DNA from: UBA1535 sp964371035
GTDB taxonomy: Bacteria; Bacillota; Clostridia; Tissierellales; Sedimentibacteraceae
Direction: 5' to 3'
Assembly (NCBI GenBank): GCA_964371035.1
Contig: CAYJLG010000025.1
Location: 1 to 41,861, forward strand
DNA length: 41,861 bases
In this document: positions 24,037-33,059 of the stretch, in pieces
How the letters are laid out: every line of letters starts with the position of its first letter
Numbering within the stretch: position 1 is the stretch's first letter
Translations under genes and position numbers: made by a program
The notes under the pieces: generated by a model
The model's database searches: none
The model's input: only the letters and a program-made list of their open reading frames with translations
What the model was told of the DNA's origin: nothing

Positions 24037-25359
24037 TTAAATAAATATTTTTGAAATAAAGTTTAAGATAAATATTAATCCGATAACATAAGTTCCAACA
24101 TGAATATCTTTTGATTTACCAGAGAATAACTTGACGAATAAATATGTCAATACACCATAAGAAATTCCTTCTGCGATACTATATGCAAACGGCATCATGA
24201 TAATTGTAATAAACGCAGGTATAGCTTCAGTATAATCCTCTAGATCGATTTCTTTAATTGGAGACATCATGAATAGTCCGACAAGTACAAGTGCAGGTGC
24301 AGTAGCAGCTGAAGGGATTAGTCCAAACACTTGTGATAACAATAGTGATAGTCCAAATAAAACACCAGTAGTCAATGCAGTAAGACCTGTTCTACCGCCT
24401 TCTGCAACACCTGACGAACTTTCAACAAAAGTCGTAACTGTGCTAGTACCTAATGCAGCACCTGCTGTAGTAGCAATAGCGTCTGCAAGGAGCGCTTGTT
24501 TTGCATTAGGAACTTTGCCGTCTCTTGTAAGCATATTGGCTTTAGTACACACACCTACTAGAGTACCTATAGTGTCAAACATATCTACAAACAAGAACAC
24601 AAATAGTACTATAACAAAATCTAATGAAAATATCATTTCAACAACAGATTGTCCATCTAATGTAAAATCAAAGAAATAAGGCGAAGAAGGTAAACTTATA
24701 AAAGCGAAGTTTTCAGGTATTACAGTAACTCCTAAAGGAATACCTAGTAAAGTTGTTAAAACTATACCAATAAGAAGTGCACCTTTAACTTTTCTTGCTA
24801 ACAATACTGAAGAAATAGCAATGCCGATAAGGGCAAGCAACCCAGAGCCTTCAGTTACGTTTCCTGAAGATAAAAGTCCAGAATCTGCTACTACTACGCC
24901 AGAGTTTAATAATCCTATAAATGCAATGAATAAACCGATACCAACAGAGATTGCTTTTTTCAATGACATTGGAATACTGTCGATTATTGCCTCTCTCAAG
25001 TTGAAAACTGATAATAAAATAAAAATAATTCCTTCAAAGAAAACTGCTAACAATGCATATTGATAAGGAAAACCAAGTGTTCCACACACGTAAAATGCAA
25101 ATAGTGCGTTTAATCCCATACCAGGAGCAAGTGCAAATGGTAAATTTGCAAATATTGCCATGCAAAAAGTTCCGATACATGCAGCTAATGCAGTTGCTGT
25201 AAATACTCTTCCAAAATCCATTCCTGCAGCAGACAAAAAGCTAGGATTAACTGCTAATATGTATGCCATAGTCATGAATGTTGTAATGCCTGCTAAGATT
25301 TCAGTTTTAACATTAGTGTTGTTTTCTTTTAGCTTAAAGAAATTTTCAAGTGTAGACAT
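24037..25359 (-). CDS. NCS2-family (AzgA-type) purine permease
   Basis: The 440-residue membrane protein has about 12 hydrophobic helices. It begins with a short polar end (MSTLENFFKLKENNTNVKTE), then GITTFMTMAYILAVNP, which is typical of the AzgA/PbuG hypoxanthine-guanine-adenine transporters. Later motifs are APGMGLNALFAFYV and ESSSGVAEGGRTGLTAL, which belong to the substrate and ion path. It probably imports hypoxanthine, guanine or adenine with protons. Its position next to purL fits a purine-salvage role. It has its own strong promoter with an inverted repeat just upstream; a leader of about 75 bases carries a weak hairpin but no purine riboswitch pattern. Confidence 0.93.
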   Translation of the reverse strand: MSTLENFFKLKENNTNVKTEILAGITTFMTMAYILAVNPSFLSAAGMDFGRVFTATALAACIGTFCMAIFANLPFALAPGMGLNALFAFYVCGTLGFPYQYALLAVFFEGIIFILLSVFNLREAIIDSIPMSLKKAISVGIGLFIAFIGLLNSGVVVADSGLLSSGNVTEGSGLLALIGIAISSVLLARKVKGALLIGIVLTTLLGIPLGVTVIPENFAFISLPSSPYFFDFTLDGQSVVEMIFSLDFVIVLFVFLFVDMFDTIGTLVGVCTKANMLTRDGKVPNAKQALLADAIATTAGAALGTSTVTTFVESSSGVAEGGRTGLTALTTGVLFGLSLLLSQVFGLIPSAATAPALVLVGLFMMSPIKEIDLEDYTEAIPAFITIIMMPFAYSIAEGISYGVLTYLFVKLFSGKSKDIHVGTYVIGLIFILNFISKIFI

Positions 25360-25441
25360 TTTTTTACCTCTCTTAAATAATTTTGCCTTGACAGGCGATT
25401 TGATTTGTAATTAAATCAGCTGTTTGATTTTTTACAATGAT

Positions 25442-25470
25442 ATAATATCAAATTAAAAAACTATTGTCAA
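25442..25470 (-). promoter_or_regulatory. Strong promoter for purine permease gene
   Basis: On the minus strand a perfect TTGACA (25470-25465) and TATTAT (25447-25442) are separated by 17 bases. The leader to the ATG at 25359 is about 75 bases and includes a TGATTT/AAATCA hairpin near 25400-25420. Confidence 0.75.
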
Positions 25471-25490
25471 CAAACTTTTGATACGTTTTT

Positions 25491-25517
25491 TGACGAATAA
25501 AGCCTTAAAGTTCGTCA
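25491..25517. promoter_or_regulatory. Inverted repeat upstream of permease promoter, possible operator
   Basis: TGACGAA (25491-25497) and TTCGTCA (25511-25517) form a perfect 7-bp inverted repeat with a 13-base spacer, 20 bases upstream of the -35 element. The CGAA/TTCG cores recall the paired PurBoxes bound by PurR in Bacillus, but the match to the full PurBox is weak. Confidence 0.4.
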
Positions 25518-25563
25518 TGTGATGAACAACAAATTAAAACTTACAACAGAAAGTTTGTGTTGA

Positions 25564-26973
25564 TCACTTGGTTAATTTTTCGATTGCTGCTATCAGCTGA
25601 TAATCAACATATTCAGGTGTTACGTGTATATTTAATTGAGAAGCAAGTGAATCTTGAGTTTCAAAATCTAATTTCCCATTTGAATAAAGTTCATTGTTTT
25701 TTTGGTAATCAAGAAGCTCTGAGCGTAAAGTCCAATCGAATATACCATCAGGTTCATTTACCGAATATCCAAGCGTTTCCAAAATCATTTCGGCAGCTAA
25801 AACATCTAAGCTAACATCACCATATTCAGAGATTACTTCTTTTTTGAATTCAGGATAATCATCTAAATTTATTAGAGATTGTTCTTGGGTGTTATCTACA
25901 TATAAGTCAGGTGTAATTCCAATTCCGTGAACTTTGTTTAAGTTTGGTGTAAAATATTCGGCAGTAGTAAATTTCATGCCTGCAGTTTCATCAAATAGTG
26001 GCCAAACAGATTGTACAATTCCTTTCCCAAAAGTATTAGTTCCAATAATTTCGCCCGCATCTCTATCTTGAATTGCTCCAGCAAATATCTCAGAAGCACT
26101 TGCACTGTTTTCATTTACTAAAACACAAACATCATATTTTAATTTTTCTAAATCACTATAATGAACTTTGATTTCATCATAAAAAGTTGAATCTACATTA
26201 AGAACTGGTCCTTCGGGTACGAAATAATTTAAAATATCTACAGTTACGTCTAAAACTCCACCAGGATTGTTTCTAAGATCTATCACTAAATCAGTAATTT
26301 GTTCACTGTCAAAAAAAGCTAGAGCTTCTTCCACACCCTCTAATGTAGATTGAGCAAATTGTTCTATCTTCAAATATCCGATATCATCTTCAAGGATTTC
26401 ATATGTGACGTGCGTATCAGAGATGACAGAACGTTCTATCGTAAATGTTAAAACTTGATCATTTCTAAGTATACCTATATCTACTAGAGTACCTTCTTCA
26501 CCTTTAATTAATGAAGTAACCTCATTCATTGTCAGCCCAGTAATATACTGACCATCAACTGTGATTATTTCATCTCCAGCTAAGATTCCAACTTTTTCAG
26601 CAGGAGAATTTGTGAGAGGATTTACAACTATTAGTTTTGAATTTTCTAATTGTATCCTAACTCCAATTCCAACAAAATTTCCTTCTAAGTTACTAAAAAG
26701 AGCTTGATATTCTTCTTCGTTATAGTATTCACTATATTCGTCTAAAAGCTCAAAAAATCCATAGTATAAACTATCAATTATTTGGTCCTTGTCTATCTCA
26801 TGCAAATAGTTTTCTGTAACAAAATCAATAATATATTCCAGATTTTCGAATTCTTTATCAAAATCTATATCATCTGTAGGGCTTGTTTCTTGGGCATATG
26901 CAGAAGAAGCAGTCGACAATAATAGTAAAGAAATCAATATAAGTGGTAGAATTTTTTTAAAAATTTTTTTCAT
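25564..26973 (-). CDS. ctpA: S41-family C-terminal processing protease with peptidoglycan-binding domain
   Basis: The 469-residue protein starts with a signal peptide or membrane anchor (LPLILISLLLLSTASSAYA). Next comes a PDZ domain (about 95-185), with NPLTNSPAEKVGILAGDEI. The S41 catalytic domain carries LRNNPGGVLD, Ser292 in SASASEIFAG, and Lys317 in FGKGIVQ, 25 residues later as in other CtpA enzymes. The last 80 residues match a peptidoglycan-binding fold (LGYSVNEPDGIFDWTLRSEL). It processes exported proteins at the cell surface. It has its own promoter, divergent from that of gdpP, and lies at the right edge of the minus-strand block. Confidence 0.93.
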   Translation of the reverse strand: MKKIFKKILPLILISLLLLSTASSAYAQETSPTDDIDFDKEFENLEYIIDFVTENYLHEIDKDQIIDSLYYGFFELLDEYSEYYNEEEYQALFSNLEGNFVGIGVRIQLENSKLIVVNPLTNSPAEKVGILAGDEIITVDGQYITGLTMNEVTSLIKGEEGTLVDIGILRNDQVLTFTIERSVISDTHVTYEILEDDIGYLKIEQFAQSTLEGVEEALAFFDSEQITDLVIDLRNNPGGVLDVTVDILNYFVPEGPVLNVDSTFYDEIKVHYSDLEKLKYDVCVLVNENSASASEIFAGAIQDRDAGEIIGTNTFGKGIVQSVWPLFDETAGMKFTTAEYFTPNLNKVHGIGITPDLYVDNTQEQSLINLDDYPEFKKEVISEYGDVSLDVLAAEMILETLGYSVNEPDGIFDWTLRSELLDYQKNNELYSNGKLDFETQDSLASQLNIHVTPEYVDYQLIAAIEKLTK

Positions 26974-27007
26974 GAAAGCACCTCGCGTTTATAATTTGTA
27001 TATATAA

Positions 27008-27036
27008 ATTATATGATGAAAAGCGATATTTGTAAA
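27008..27036 (-). promoter_or_regulatory. Promoter for ctpA
   Basis: On the minus strand TTTACA (27036-27031) and a perfect TATAAT (27013-27008) are separated by 17 bases, 35 bases before the ATG. Confidence 0.65.
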
Positions 27037-27103
27037 GTTTTTTTAGCGGTTTTAAATGTATAAAAATCACAAAAATGAATGATTGTAAAAAATTAAAAAG
27101 ATT

Positions 27104-27132
27104 TTGACTTTTTTGCATGCATGAGGTAAAAT
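27104..27132 (+). promoter_or_regulatory. Promoter for gdpP-rplI-dnaB
   Basis: TTGACT (27104-27109) and TAAAAT (27127-27132) are separated by 17 bases. Transcription would begin near 27139, which rules out the in-frame ATG at 27117 as the gdpP start. Confidence 0.65.
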
Positions 27133-27185
27133 ATATATTTGAAATAGTATTTTTAATAAAAAATCATAACATCGGAGGAAAAAAG

Positions 27186-29201
27186 TTGAAAAATCAAAAA
27201 AAACTAGTAATTCCTAATGCTTTAAAAGATCACAACTTATTTTATTTGATAATAATAGCAATTTTCGTTGTAATATTTTTAGTCAATTCTATGTATCCGT
27301 ATTTTGGACTAGCGGCTTCAATTTTAGTTATAGGAATTATTACAACTTTATTTAAGCATAAATATACTAAGGATGACCTGAACGAATATATTATAGATTT
27401 TGTTAATAGTATAGAAAATTTATCGGTGAGTTCATTGTTTAATTCTCCTATGCCAGTTACTTTAATTGATAAAGATGGTAATGTTTGTTGGTATAACTTG
27501 AGATTTAGAGAGATAACTGAAAAACCGGAGGTTGTAAAGAACATTAATGAAATTGTAAAAAACATTGATTTCTTAGATATGGAGAGCAACATTCAAGGCG
27601 TTATTTCAGATGTAGAATCATTAGAAGGTGATAGAAATTTCACTTTGTTTTACTCTAAACTAGATGAAGCACAGTTTCCTAATGAGGCGTCGTTTGTGTT
27701 GTACTGGACTGACAACACACTTTATAGACAACTTGAGAAAAAATCACACAATGAAAAACCTGTAGCTATGATTATTCAAATAGATAACTATACTGAAATT
27801 TCTGAAAGTATGGATAAAGTGTTAAAAGCCTCTATACTCGCTGAAATGGAAGCGATTTTGTACAAATCAGCGGTAGAGATGAATGGGTTTTTACTTAGAT
27901 ACACGACTGATAAATTTTTAATGATATTTGAAAATGAATTTTTAGAATCCTTAGAAGCTAAAAAGTTTTCAATACTTGAAGAAATTAAAGAAATAAGCAA
28001 CTCAGGGGAATTGATATTTACTCTCAGTTTAGGAATAGGAGCTGATACTGAAAATCTTGGACAATTGTTTGATTATGCTAAAGGTTCGGTTGATATTGCA
28101 CTAGCAAGAGGTGGCGATCAAGCAGTAGTTAAAAAAGTAGATTCAGTCAAGTTTTATGGTGGCAAGAGCAGGGCGTTTGAAAAGAGAACAAAAGTTAAAG
28201 CGAGAATGATATCATTAGCTTTAATGCAAATAATAGAACAGAGCTCTAACGTTATAATTATGGGGCATCGTGTAGGGGATATGGATAGTTTTGGATCTTC
28301 TATAGGATTGTATAGTATTGCAAAGAGCAAAGGTAAAAACGCCTATATAGTTTTAAATACAGTTAATTATGCATTGAAAAACATTCACGAAAGAATGCAA
28401 GGCGAAGATCCTGAATATCTGGAAGCTTTAGTTACTACAGAACAAGCCTTGAAATTAATTGATTCAGAGACTTTGTGTGTCGTTTTAGACACTCATAAAG
28501 CAAGCTTTACTGAGGGACCTGAAATTTTGGATGTAGTTGAAAAAACAGTGCTTATAGATCACCATAGAAGAGGCGAAGAATATATTGAAAATGCCTTGTT
28601 AGATTACATCGAACCATATGCGTCATCTACTTGTGAGCTAGTATCAGAAATAGTTCAATATATGGATGATAAGATTAAATTGACTAAGTTCGAAGCGGAT
28701 GCAATGCTTTCAGGTATCGTTGTAGATACTAACTCGTTTATATTCAAAACTGGTGTAAGAACATTTGAAGCAGCCTCATTCTTAAGAAGAAATGGTGCAG
28801 ATACAATAAATGTAAAAGAACTGTTTAGTGAAAATTTAGATGTCATGAAGCGTAAAACAGAAATAATAGATAGAGCAGAGATGAAATTTGATGATATTGC
28901 TATTTCTTATATAGATGAAATATCTCCTGATAATGGAGTTATTGCTGCGAAAACTGCAGACGATATGCTGACGATAAGAAAAGTAAGGGCAAGTTTTGTG
29001 CTTGTAAGAATGGAAGGGTTTATCAATGTTAGTGCAAGATCCATGGGTCAAATAAATGTACAAATGATTGCAGAAATTTTGGGAGGTGGCGGACACCTAA
29101 CTATGGCAGGAGCACAAATTAAAACAGATAGTATTGATGAGGCAAAAGAAAAATTATATGACGCAATAAAACAATTTAAAGAAGGTGGAGAAGAACAATG
29201 A
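27186..29201 (+). CDS. gdpP: Cyclic-di-AMP phosphodiesterase GdpP
   Basis: The product has 671 residues from a TTG at 27186, which follows GGAGG by 7 bases. Two membrane helices (about 18-57) come first, then a PAS-like domain (about 70-180), a degenerate GGDEF domain (about 190-325, no GGDEF motif), then the DHH phosphodiesterase domain with GHRVGDMDSFGSS, VVLDTH and IDHHRRGEE, and a DHHA1 domain ending GGGGHLTMAGAQI. It hydrolyses the second messenger c-di-AMP, which controls wall and potassium balance. All metal-binding residues are present. The in-frame ATG at 27117 is rejected because it lies inside the promoter. The stop overlaps the rplI start (ATGA). Confidence 0.95.
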   Translation: MKNQKKLVIPNALKDHNLFYLIIIAIFVVIFLVNSMYPYFGLAASILVIGIITTLFKHKYTKDDLNEYIIDFVNSIENLSVSSLFNSPMPVTLIDKDGNVCWYNLRFREITEKPEVVKNINEIVKNIDFLDMESNIQGVISDVESLEGDRNFTLFYSKLDEAQFPNEASFVLYWTDNTLYRQLEKKSHNEKPVAMIIQIDNYTEISESMDKVLKASILAEMEAILYKSAVEMNGFLLRYTTDKFLMIFENEFLESLEAKKFSILEEIKEISNSGELIFTLSLGIGADTENLGQLFDYAKGSVDIALARGGDQAVVKKVDSVKFYGGKSRAFEKRTKVKARMISLALMQIIEQSSNVIIMGHRVGDMDSFGSSIGLYSIAKSKGKNAYIVLNTVNYALKNIHERMQGEDPEYLEALVTTEQALKLIDSETLCVVLDTHKASFTEGPEILDVVEKTVLIDHHRRGEEYIENALLDYIEPYASSTCELVSEIVQYMDDKIKLTKFEADAMLSGIVVDTNSFIFKTGVRTFEAASFLRRNGADTINVKELFSENLDVMKRKTEIIDRAEMKFDDIAISYIDEISPDNGVIAAKTADDMLTIRKVRASFVLVRMEGFINVSARSMGQINVQMIAEILGGGGHLTMAGAQIKTDSIDEAKEKLYDAIKQFKEGGEEQ

Positions 29202-29644
29202 AAGTAATATTATTAAAAGATGATAAAACGCTAGGCAAAAAGGGCGAAGTTATAAATGCAAAAGAGGGATATGCAAAAAATTTCCTGTTTCCAAAAAAAA
29301 TAGCTATTGAAGCAACAGACGCAAATATGAAAATATTGGACAATCAGAAAAAACAACAAGCTGAAAAAGAGCAAGAACTTTTGGATGCTGCTAAAGTTTC
29401 TGAGTTAGAGCTTGCAAAGGTGACTTTGGTAATTAAAATCAAAGCTGGTGAAAATGGCAAACTTTTTGGCTCGATAACAACTAAAGAAATAGCAGAACAA
29501 CTCAAAGAGGTACATGGTATAGATATTGACAAGAGGAAGATGGAACTAGAAGATAGTATTAAATCACTTGGAAATTATATGGTTAAAGTAAAACTACATC
29601 CTAAGGTTGTTGCAAAACTTAGCGTCGTAGTCACTGATAAATAG
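29198..29644 (+). CDS. rplI: 50S ribosomal protein L9
   Basis: The 148-residue product begins MKVILLKDDKTLGKKGEV, with the N-terminal AKNFLFPKKIA, the long central helix, and the C-terminal ITTKEIAEQL and VKLHPKVVAKLSV. Normal L9 length and layout. It overlaps gdpP by 4 bases, the common arrangement in Firmicutes, so the two are translationally coupled. It binds 23S rRNA near the L1 stalk. Confidence 0.97.
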   Translation: MKVILLKDDKTLGKKGEVINAKEGYAKNFLFPKKIAIEATDANMKILDNQKKQQAEKEQELLDAAKVSELELAKVTLVIKIKAGENGKLFGSITTKEIAEQLKEVHGIDIDKRKMELEDSIKSLGNYMVKVKLHPKVVAKLSVVVTDK

Positions 29645-29728
29645 TAACAGATTTTGTTTTATTCTTTTATACAGGCGTACGCAATTTATTTTTAACAAAT
29701 AAAGAAAGAAAGTGTGGAGTTATCTCTA

Positions 29729-31075
29729 ATGGAAAATTTTGGGAAAGTAGCCCCTAACAACTTAGAAGCTGAGCAAACTGTGTTAGGTACATTGATGATT
29801 GACAACACAACTATAGAGAGGTCACTGAATAATATTAATCCAGATGACTTTTACTATTTGGCTAATAGTGAAATTTTTGATGCAATAAGAAATTTGTTTC
29901 AAAAAAAGATTTCAGTAGACATAATAACTGTTGGGGATGAATTAAAAAAAAGAGGTAAATTAGATGAGGTTGGAGGACTTGAATATCTTGCCAGCCTTAC
30001 AGACAATATCTTATCAACAAAAAATATAGGAGATTACTTTAATATTATTAAAGAAAAATCTCTTCTTAGAAAGCTGATTTCAGTAGCTGGTGACCTAGTA
30101 GAAAAAGGTTATAGTGAAAATGATGAAGCACACAAATTATTAGATTTAGCTGAATCCAAGATTTTTTCATTAAATCAAAGTGGCGGTAGCACCGAACTAC
30201 ATCCAGTGAGAGAAGTAATCTTAGATGTTTTTGAGCAAATCGGTGAGAGAGCTGCTTTAAAATCAGGAATAACTGGAGTCGATACAGGTTTTGATCATCT
30301 GAATAAAATGACTGCAGGGCTACAACGTTCCGATTTGATTTTAATTGCTGCGAGGCCTGCAATGGGAAAAACTGCGTTTGCACTTAACGTAGCGATGAAT
30401 GCTGCTAAAAAAGGCAATTCAGTTGCACTTTTTAGTTTGGAGATGTCAAAAGAACAATACGTACAAAGACTTATAAGTTTAGAATCTTTAATTGAAAGCA
30501 CAAAACTTAGAACTGGAAATTTAGAAGACGATGATTGGAATAAATTGTCAGAAACAATGGTAGATATGAACGAAACTTCTATCTATATAGACGATGCTGC
30601 TTCTATTTCATTGTTTGATTTAATGTCTAAATGTCGAAGATTAAAAAGCAATAAAGGCTTAGATGTGATAATAATAGATTACTTGCAACTAATGACTTTA
30701 GGTGGAAAAGCTGAAAGTAGACAACAAGAGATATCTAGTATTTCTAGAGGCCTTAAACAATTAGCAAGAGATTTAAACTGCCCAGTAGTGGCTTTGTCGC
30801 AGTTATCTCGTGCAGTAGAGCAAAGAGAAAACAAAAGACCATTGCTTTCTGATTTAAGAGAATCGGGCGCGATAGAGCAAGATGCTGACATTGTAATGAT
30901 GCTTTATAGAGACGAATATTATTTGAAAGAAGAATCTCAGAAAAAAGGCATAGCTGAAGTAATCATAGCAAAGCATAGAAATGGACCGATAGGTACTGTC
31001 GAACTTTCTTTTGTAGATAGGTTTCAAAAATTTTCAGATATACCAGTTAATACGGGGTATCATTCTGATTATTAG
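29729..31075 (+). CDS. dnaB: Replicative DNA helicase DnaB
   Basis: The product is 448 residues from the ATG at 29729. The N-terminal domain begins with NNLEAEQTVLGTLMID and binds primase. The RecA-like helicase domain has the Walker A AARPAMGKTAFALNVA, the Walker B-like DVIIIDYLQLM, and RESGAIEQDADIVMMLYRDE near the end. It unwinds DNA at the replication fork as a hexamer. The ATG is preferred to a GTG five codons upstream because GTGGAG lies 9 bases before it. It follows rplI by 84 bases, in the usual gdpP-rplI-dnaB order. In B. subtilis the same protein is called DnaC. Confidence 0.96.
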   Translation: MENFGKVAPNNLEAEQTVLGTLMIDNTTIERSLNNINPDDFYYLANSEIFDAIRNLFQKKISVDIITVGDELKKRGKLDEVGGLEYLASLTDNILSTKNIGDYFNIIKEKSLLRKLISVAGDLVEKGYSENDEAHKLLDLAESKIFSLNQSGGSTELHPVREVILDVFEQIGERAALKSGITGVDTGFDHLNKMTAGLQRSDLILIAARPAMGKTAFALNVAMNAAKKGNSVALFSLEMSKEQYVQRLISLESLIESTKLRTGNLEDDDWNKLSETMVDMNETSIYIDDAASISLFDLMSKCRRLKSNKGLDVIIIDYLQLMTLGGKAESRQQEISSISRGLKQLARDLNCPVVALSQLSRAVEQRENKRPLLSDLRESGAIEQDADIVMMLYRDEYYLKEESQKKGIAEVIIAKHRNGPIGTVELSFVDRFQKFSDIPVNTGYHSDY

Positions 31076-31155
31076 ATTGTTTTTTGTTAAAATTTCAATT
31101 AACTATGAATCGTAACAATTATTAAAAGAAAAACCAAATTTTTCTTAAAAAGATA

Positions 31156-31184
31156 TTGACGTTTTTTAAAAATTAATATAGAAT
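31156..31184 (+). promoter_or_regulatory. Candidate promoter 1 for pyrG
   Basis: TTGACG (31156-31161) and TAGAAT (31179-31184) are separated by 17 bases. It lies upstream of the hairpin at 31274, so a transcript from here would include that hairpin. Confidence 0.5.
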
Positions 31185-31213
31185 TAAATAGTGAATGTTA
31201 TTTTATTTTTTGA

Positions 31214-31243
31214 TTGACTTCACGAGACATTATAATATATTAT
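31214..31243 (+). promoter_or_regulatory. Candidate promoter 2 for pyrG
   Basis: TTGACT (31214-31219) and TATTAT (31238-31243) are separated by 18 bases. Start of transcription would be near 31250, giving a leader of about 110 bases with a hairpin in its middle. Confidence 0.5.
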
Positions 31244-31273
31244 GTAATATTGAGTATCAGAGCGATATAGTTC

Positions 31274-31316
31274 AAGAGACTAAAAAAAAAACCCCTTTTT
31301 TAGTTTCTTTTTTTAT
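31274..31316 (+). terminator. Terminator hairpin in pyrG leader (possible attenuator)
   Basis: A 14-bp stem (31274-31287 with 31296-31309, one G-U pair) with loop AAACCCC-type sequence is followed by seven T. It lies after the candidate promoters and 45 bases before the pyrG start. It may end dnaB transcripts, attenuate pyrG, or both. Confidence 0.72.
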
Positions 31317-31360
31317 TTTAGAGGGTGATTTATTATAATGGATATAATCAGGAGGGAAAT

Positions 31361-32965
31361 ATGTCCAAATATATTTTTATTACAGGTGGAGTTGTTTCAT
31401 CATTAGGAAAAGGAATAACTGCTGCATCATTAGGTTTGTTGCTAAAATCAAGAGGATTCAAAGTTTCTTTACAAAAATTTGATCCATATATTAATGTTGA
31501 TCCAGGAACGATGAGTCCGTATCAACATGGAGAAGTTTTTGTTACTGACGATGGAGCCGAGACAGACCTTGATTTAGGACACTATGAAAGAATAGTAGAT
31601 ATAAATCTAAACAAATATAGTAGTATAACTACAGGTAAAATTTACTGGTCAGTTTTAAACAAAGAGAGAAAAGGCGATTATTTAGGAGCGACTGTGCAAG
31701 TAATACCTCATATAACTAATGAGATTAAAGACATGGTTTATAGAGCACAAAACTCACAAGACGTAGATGTTGTTATTACAGAAATCGGTGGAACTATAGG
31801 CGACATTGAAAGTTTGCCTTTCATTGAAGCGATTAGACAAATTAAGTTTGATGTGGGCAAAGAAAACGTGTTATATGTACACGTGACGCTGCTTCCATAC
31901 TTGAGTAAAGCGGGAGAATTGAAAACTAAACCGACTCAGCATAGCGTTAAGGAATTAAGAAGTATAGGAATACAGCCAGATATTTTAGTATGCCGTACAG
32001 AAATAGAACTTACTAATGAGCAAAAAAATAAGATAGCTTTATTTTGTAATGTAGATAAAAATAATGTTATTCAAAATTTAGATGCAGAAAGTTTGTATGA
32101 TGTGCCTTTGCTTCTTGAAGAAGAAGGCTTAGCTCAGATAGTTTGCAAAGAATTAAAATTAGAAGATAAAACTCCAGATCTATCTTCATGGAAAGAAATG
32201 GTAAATTCTTCAAAGAATACATCGCATAAAGTTACTGTGGGAATAGTAGGGAAATATGTTGAACTAAAAGATGCTTATCTTTCTGTTGCAGAGAGCTTAA
32301 GACATGGAGGAATTGAAAATAGTGCAGAAGTTAATATCGAATGGATCAATTCTACTGAAGTAAATGAATCAAATTATGAAGAAATATTGAAAAATTGCGA
32401 CGGAATTTTGATTCCAGGTGGCTTTGGTGACAGAGGTATCGAAGGAAAAATTCTTGCAGCTAAATATGCAAGAGAAAATAAAGTTCCATTTTTAGGGATT
32501 TGTCTTGGTATGCAGATGGCAGTGACTGAATTTGCAAGAAATGTAATTGGATATAAAGACGCACATAGCTCAGAGCTTAACCCTGATACAAGTCATCCTG
32601 TTATAGGCTTGATGGAAGACCAAATCAACGTTGAAAACAAAGGTGGTACAATGCGTCTAGGTGAATATCCTTGTAAACTTAAAGAAGGATCAAAAGCTAA
32701 GGAAGCGTACGCAAATGAAGAAATTATCAATGAGAGACATAGACATAGATACGAATTTAACAATGAATATAGAGATGTTATCGAATCTCATGGCATGGAA
32801 ATTACAGGAGTGTCCCCTGACAATAGATTAGTAGAAATAGTAGAACTCAAAGACCATCCATGGTACGTTGCAGTTCAATTTCATCCTGAGTTAAAGTCAA
32901 GACCGACAAGAAGTCATCCTCTTTTTAGAGAGTTGATCAAAGCAGCTGTTAAGAAAAATAAATAG
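31361..32965 (+). CDS. pyrG: CTP synthase
   Basis: The product is 534 residues from the ATG at 31361, which follows GGAGGG. It makes CTP from UTP, ATP and glutamine. The synthase domain starts YIFITGGVVSSLGKG (nucleotide-binding loop) and includes KFDPYINVDPGTMSP and ITEIGGTIGDIES. The glutaminase domain has the nucleophile GICLGMQ and the closing VQFHPELKSRP (His and Glu). Length is normal. An in-frame ATG at 31325 is rejected because it lies before the ribosome binding site. The leader contains a terminator that may respond to CTP, as known for pyrG in Bacillus and Lactococcus. A strong terminator follows at 32974. Confidence 0.97.
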   Translation: MSKYIFITGGVVSSLGKGITAASLGLLLKSRGFKVSLQKFDPYINVDPGTMSPYQHGEVFVTDDGAETDLDLGHYERIVDINLNKYSSITTGKIYWSVLNKERKGDYLGATVQVIPHITNEIKDMVYRAQNSQDVDVVITEIGGTIGDIESLPFIEAIRQIKFDVGKENVLYVHVTLLPYLSKAGELKTKPTQHSVKELRSIGIQPDILVCRTEIELTNEQKNKIALFCNVDKNNVIQNLDAESLYDVPLLLEEEGLAQIVCKELKLEDKTPDLSSWKEMVNSSKNTSHKVTVGIVGKYVELKDAYLSVAESLRHGGIENSAEVNIEWINSTEVNESNYEEILKNCDGILIPGGFGDRGIEGKILAAKYARENKVPFLGICLGMQMAVTEFARNVIGYKDAHSSELNPDTSHPVIGLMEDQINVENKGGTMRLGEYPCKLKEGSKAKEAYANEEIINERHRHRYEFNNEYRDVIESHGMEITGVSPDNRLVEIVELKDHPWYVAVQFHPELKSRPTRSHPLFRELIKAAVKKNK

Positions 32966-32973
32966 TGTATTTT

Positions 32974-33007
32974 GATATGCGACCAACAGGTCGCATATCT
33001 TTATTTT
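32974..33007 (+). terminator. Terminator after pyrG
   Basis: An 11-bp perfect stem (GATATGCGACC at 32974-32984 with GGTCGCATATC at 32989-32999), 4-base loop and T-rich tail, directly after pyrG. Confidence 0.85.
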
Positions 33008-33059
33008 CATATTAAAATTGTACAATTTGCGAATGATTTAGATAGAAAGATAAAAAAAA

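Noticed and set aside
25360..25563. Purine riboswitch upstream of the purine permease gene
   Set aside because: The conserved TATA...CAGAAGTTTCTACC-type core of guanine/adenine riboswitches is missing on the minus strand.
27117..27185. Longer gdpP start at an ATG 23 codons upstream
   Set aside because: That ATG lies between the -35 and -10 elements of the promoter and has no ribosome binding site; the TTG at 27186 follows GGAGG.
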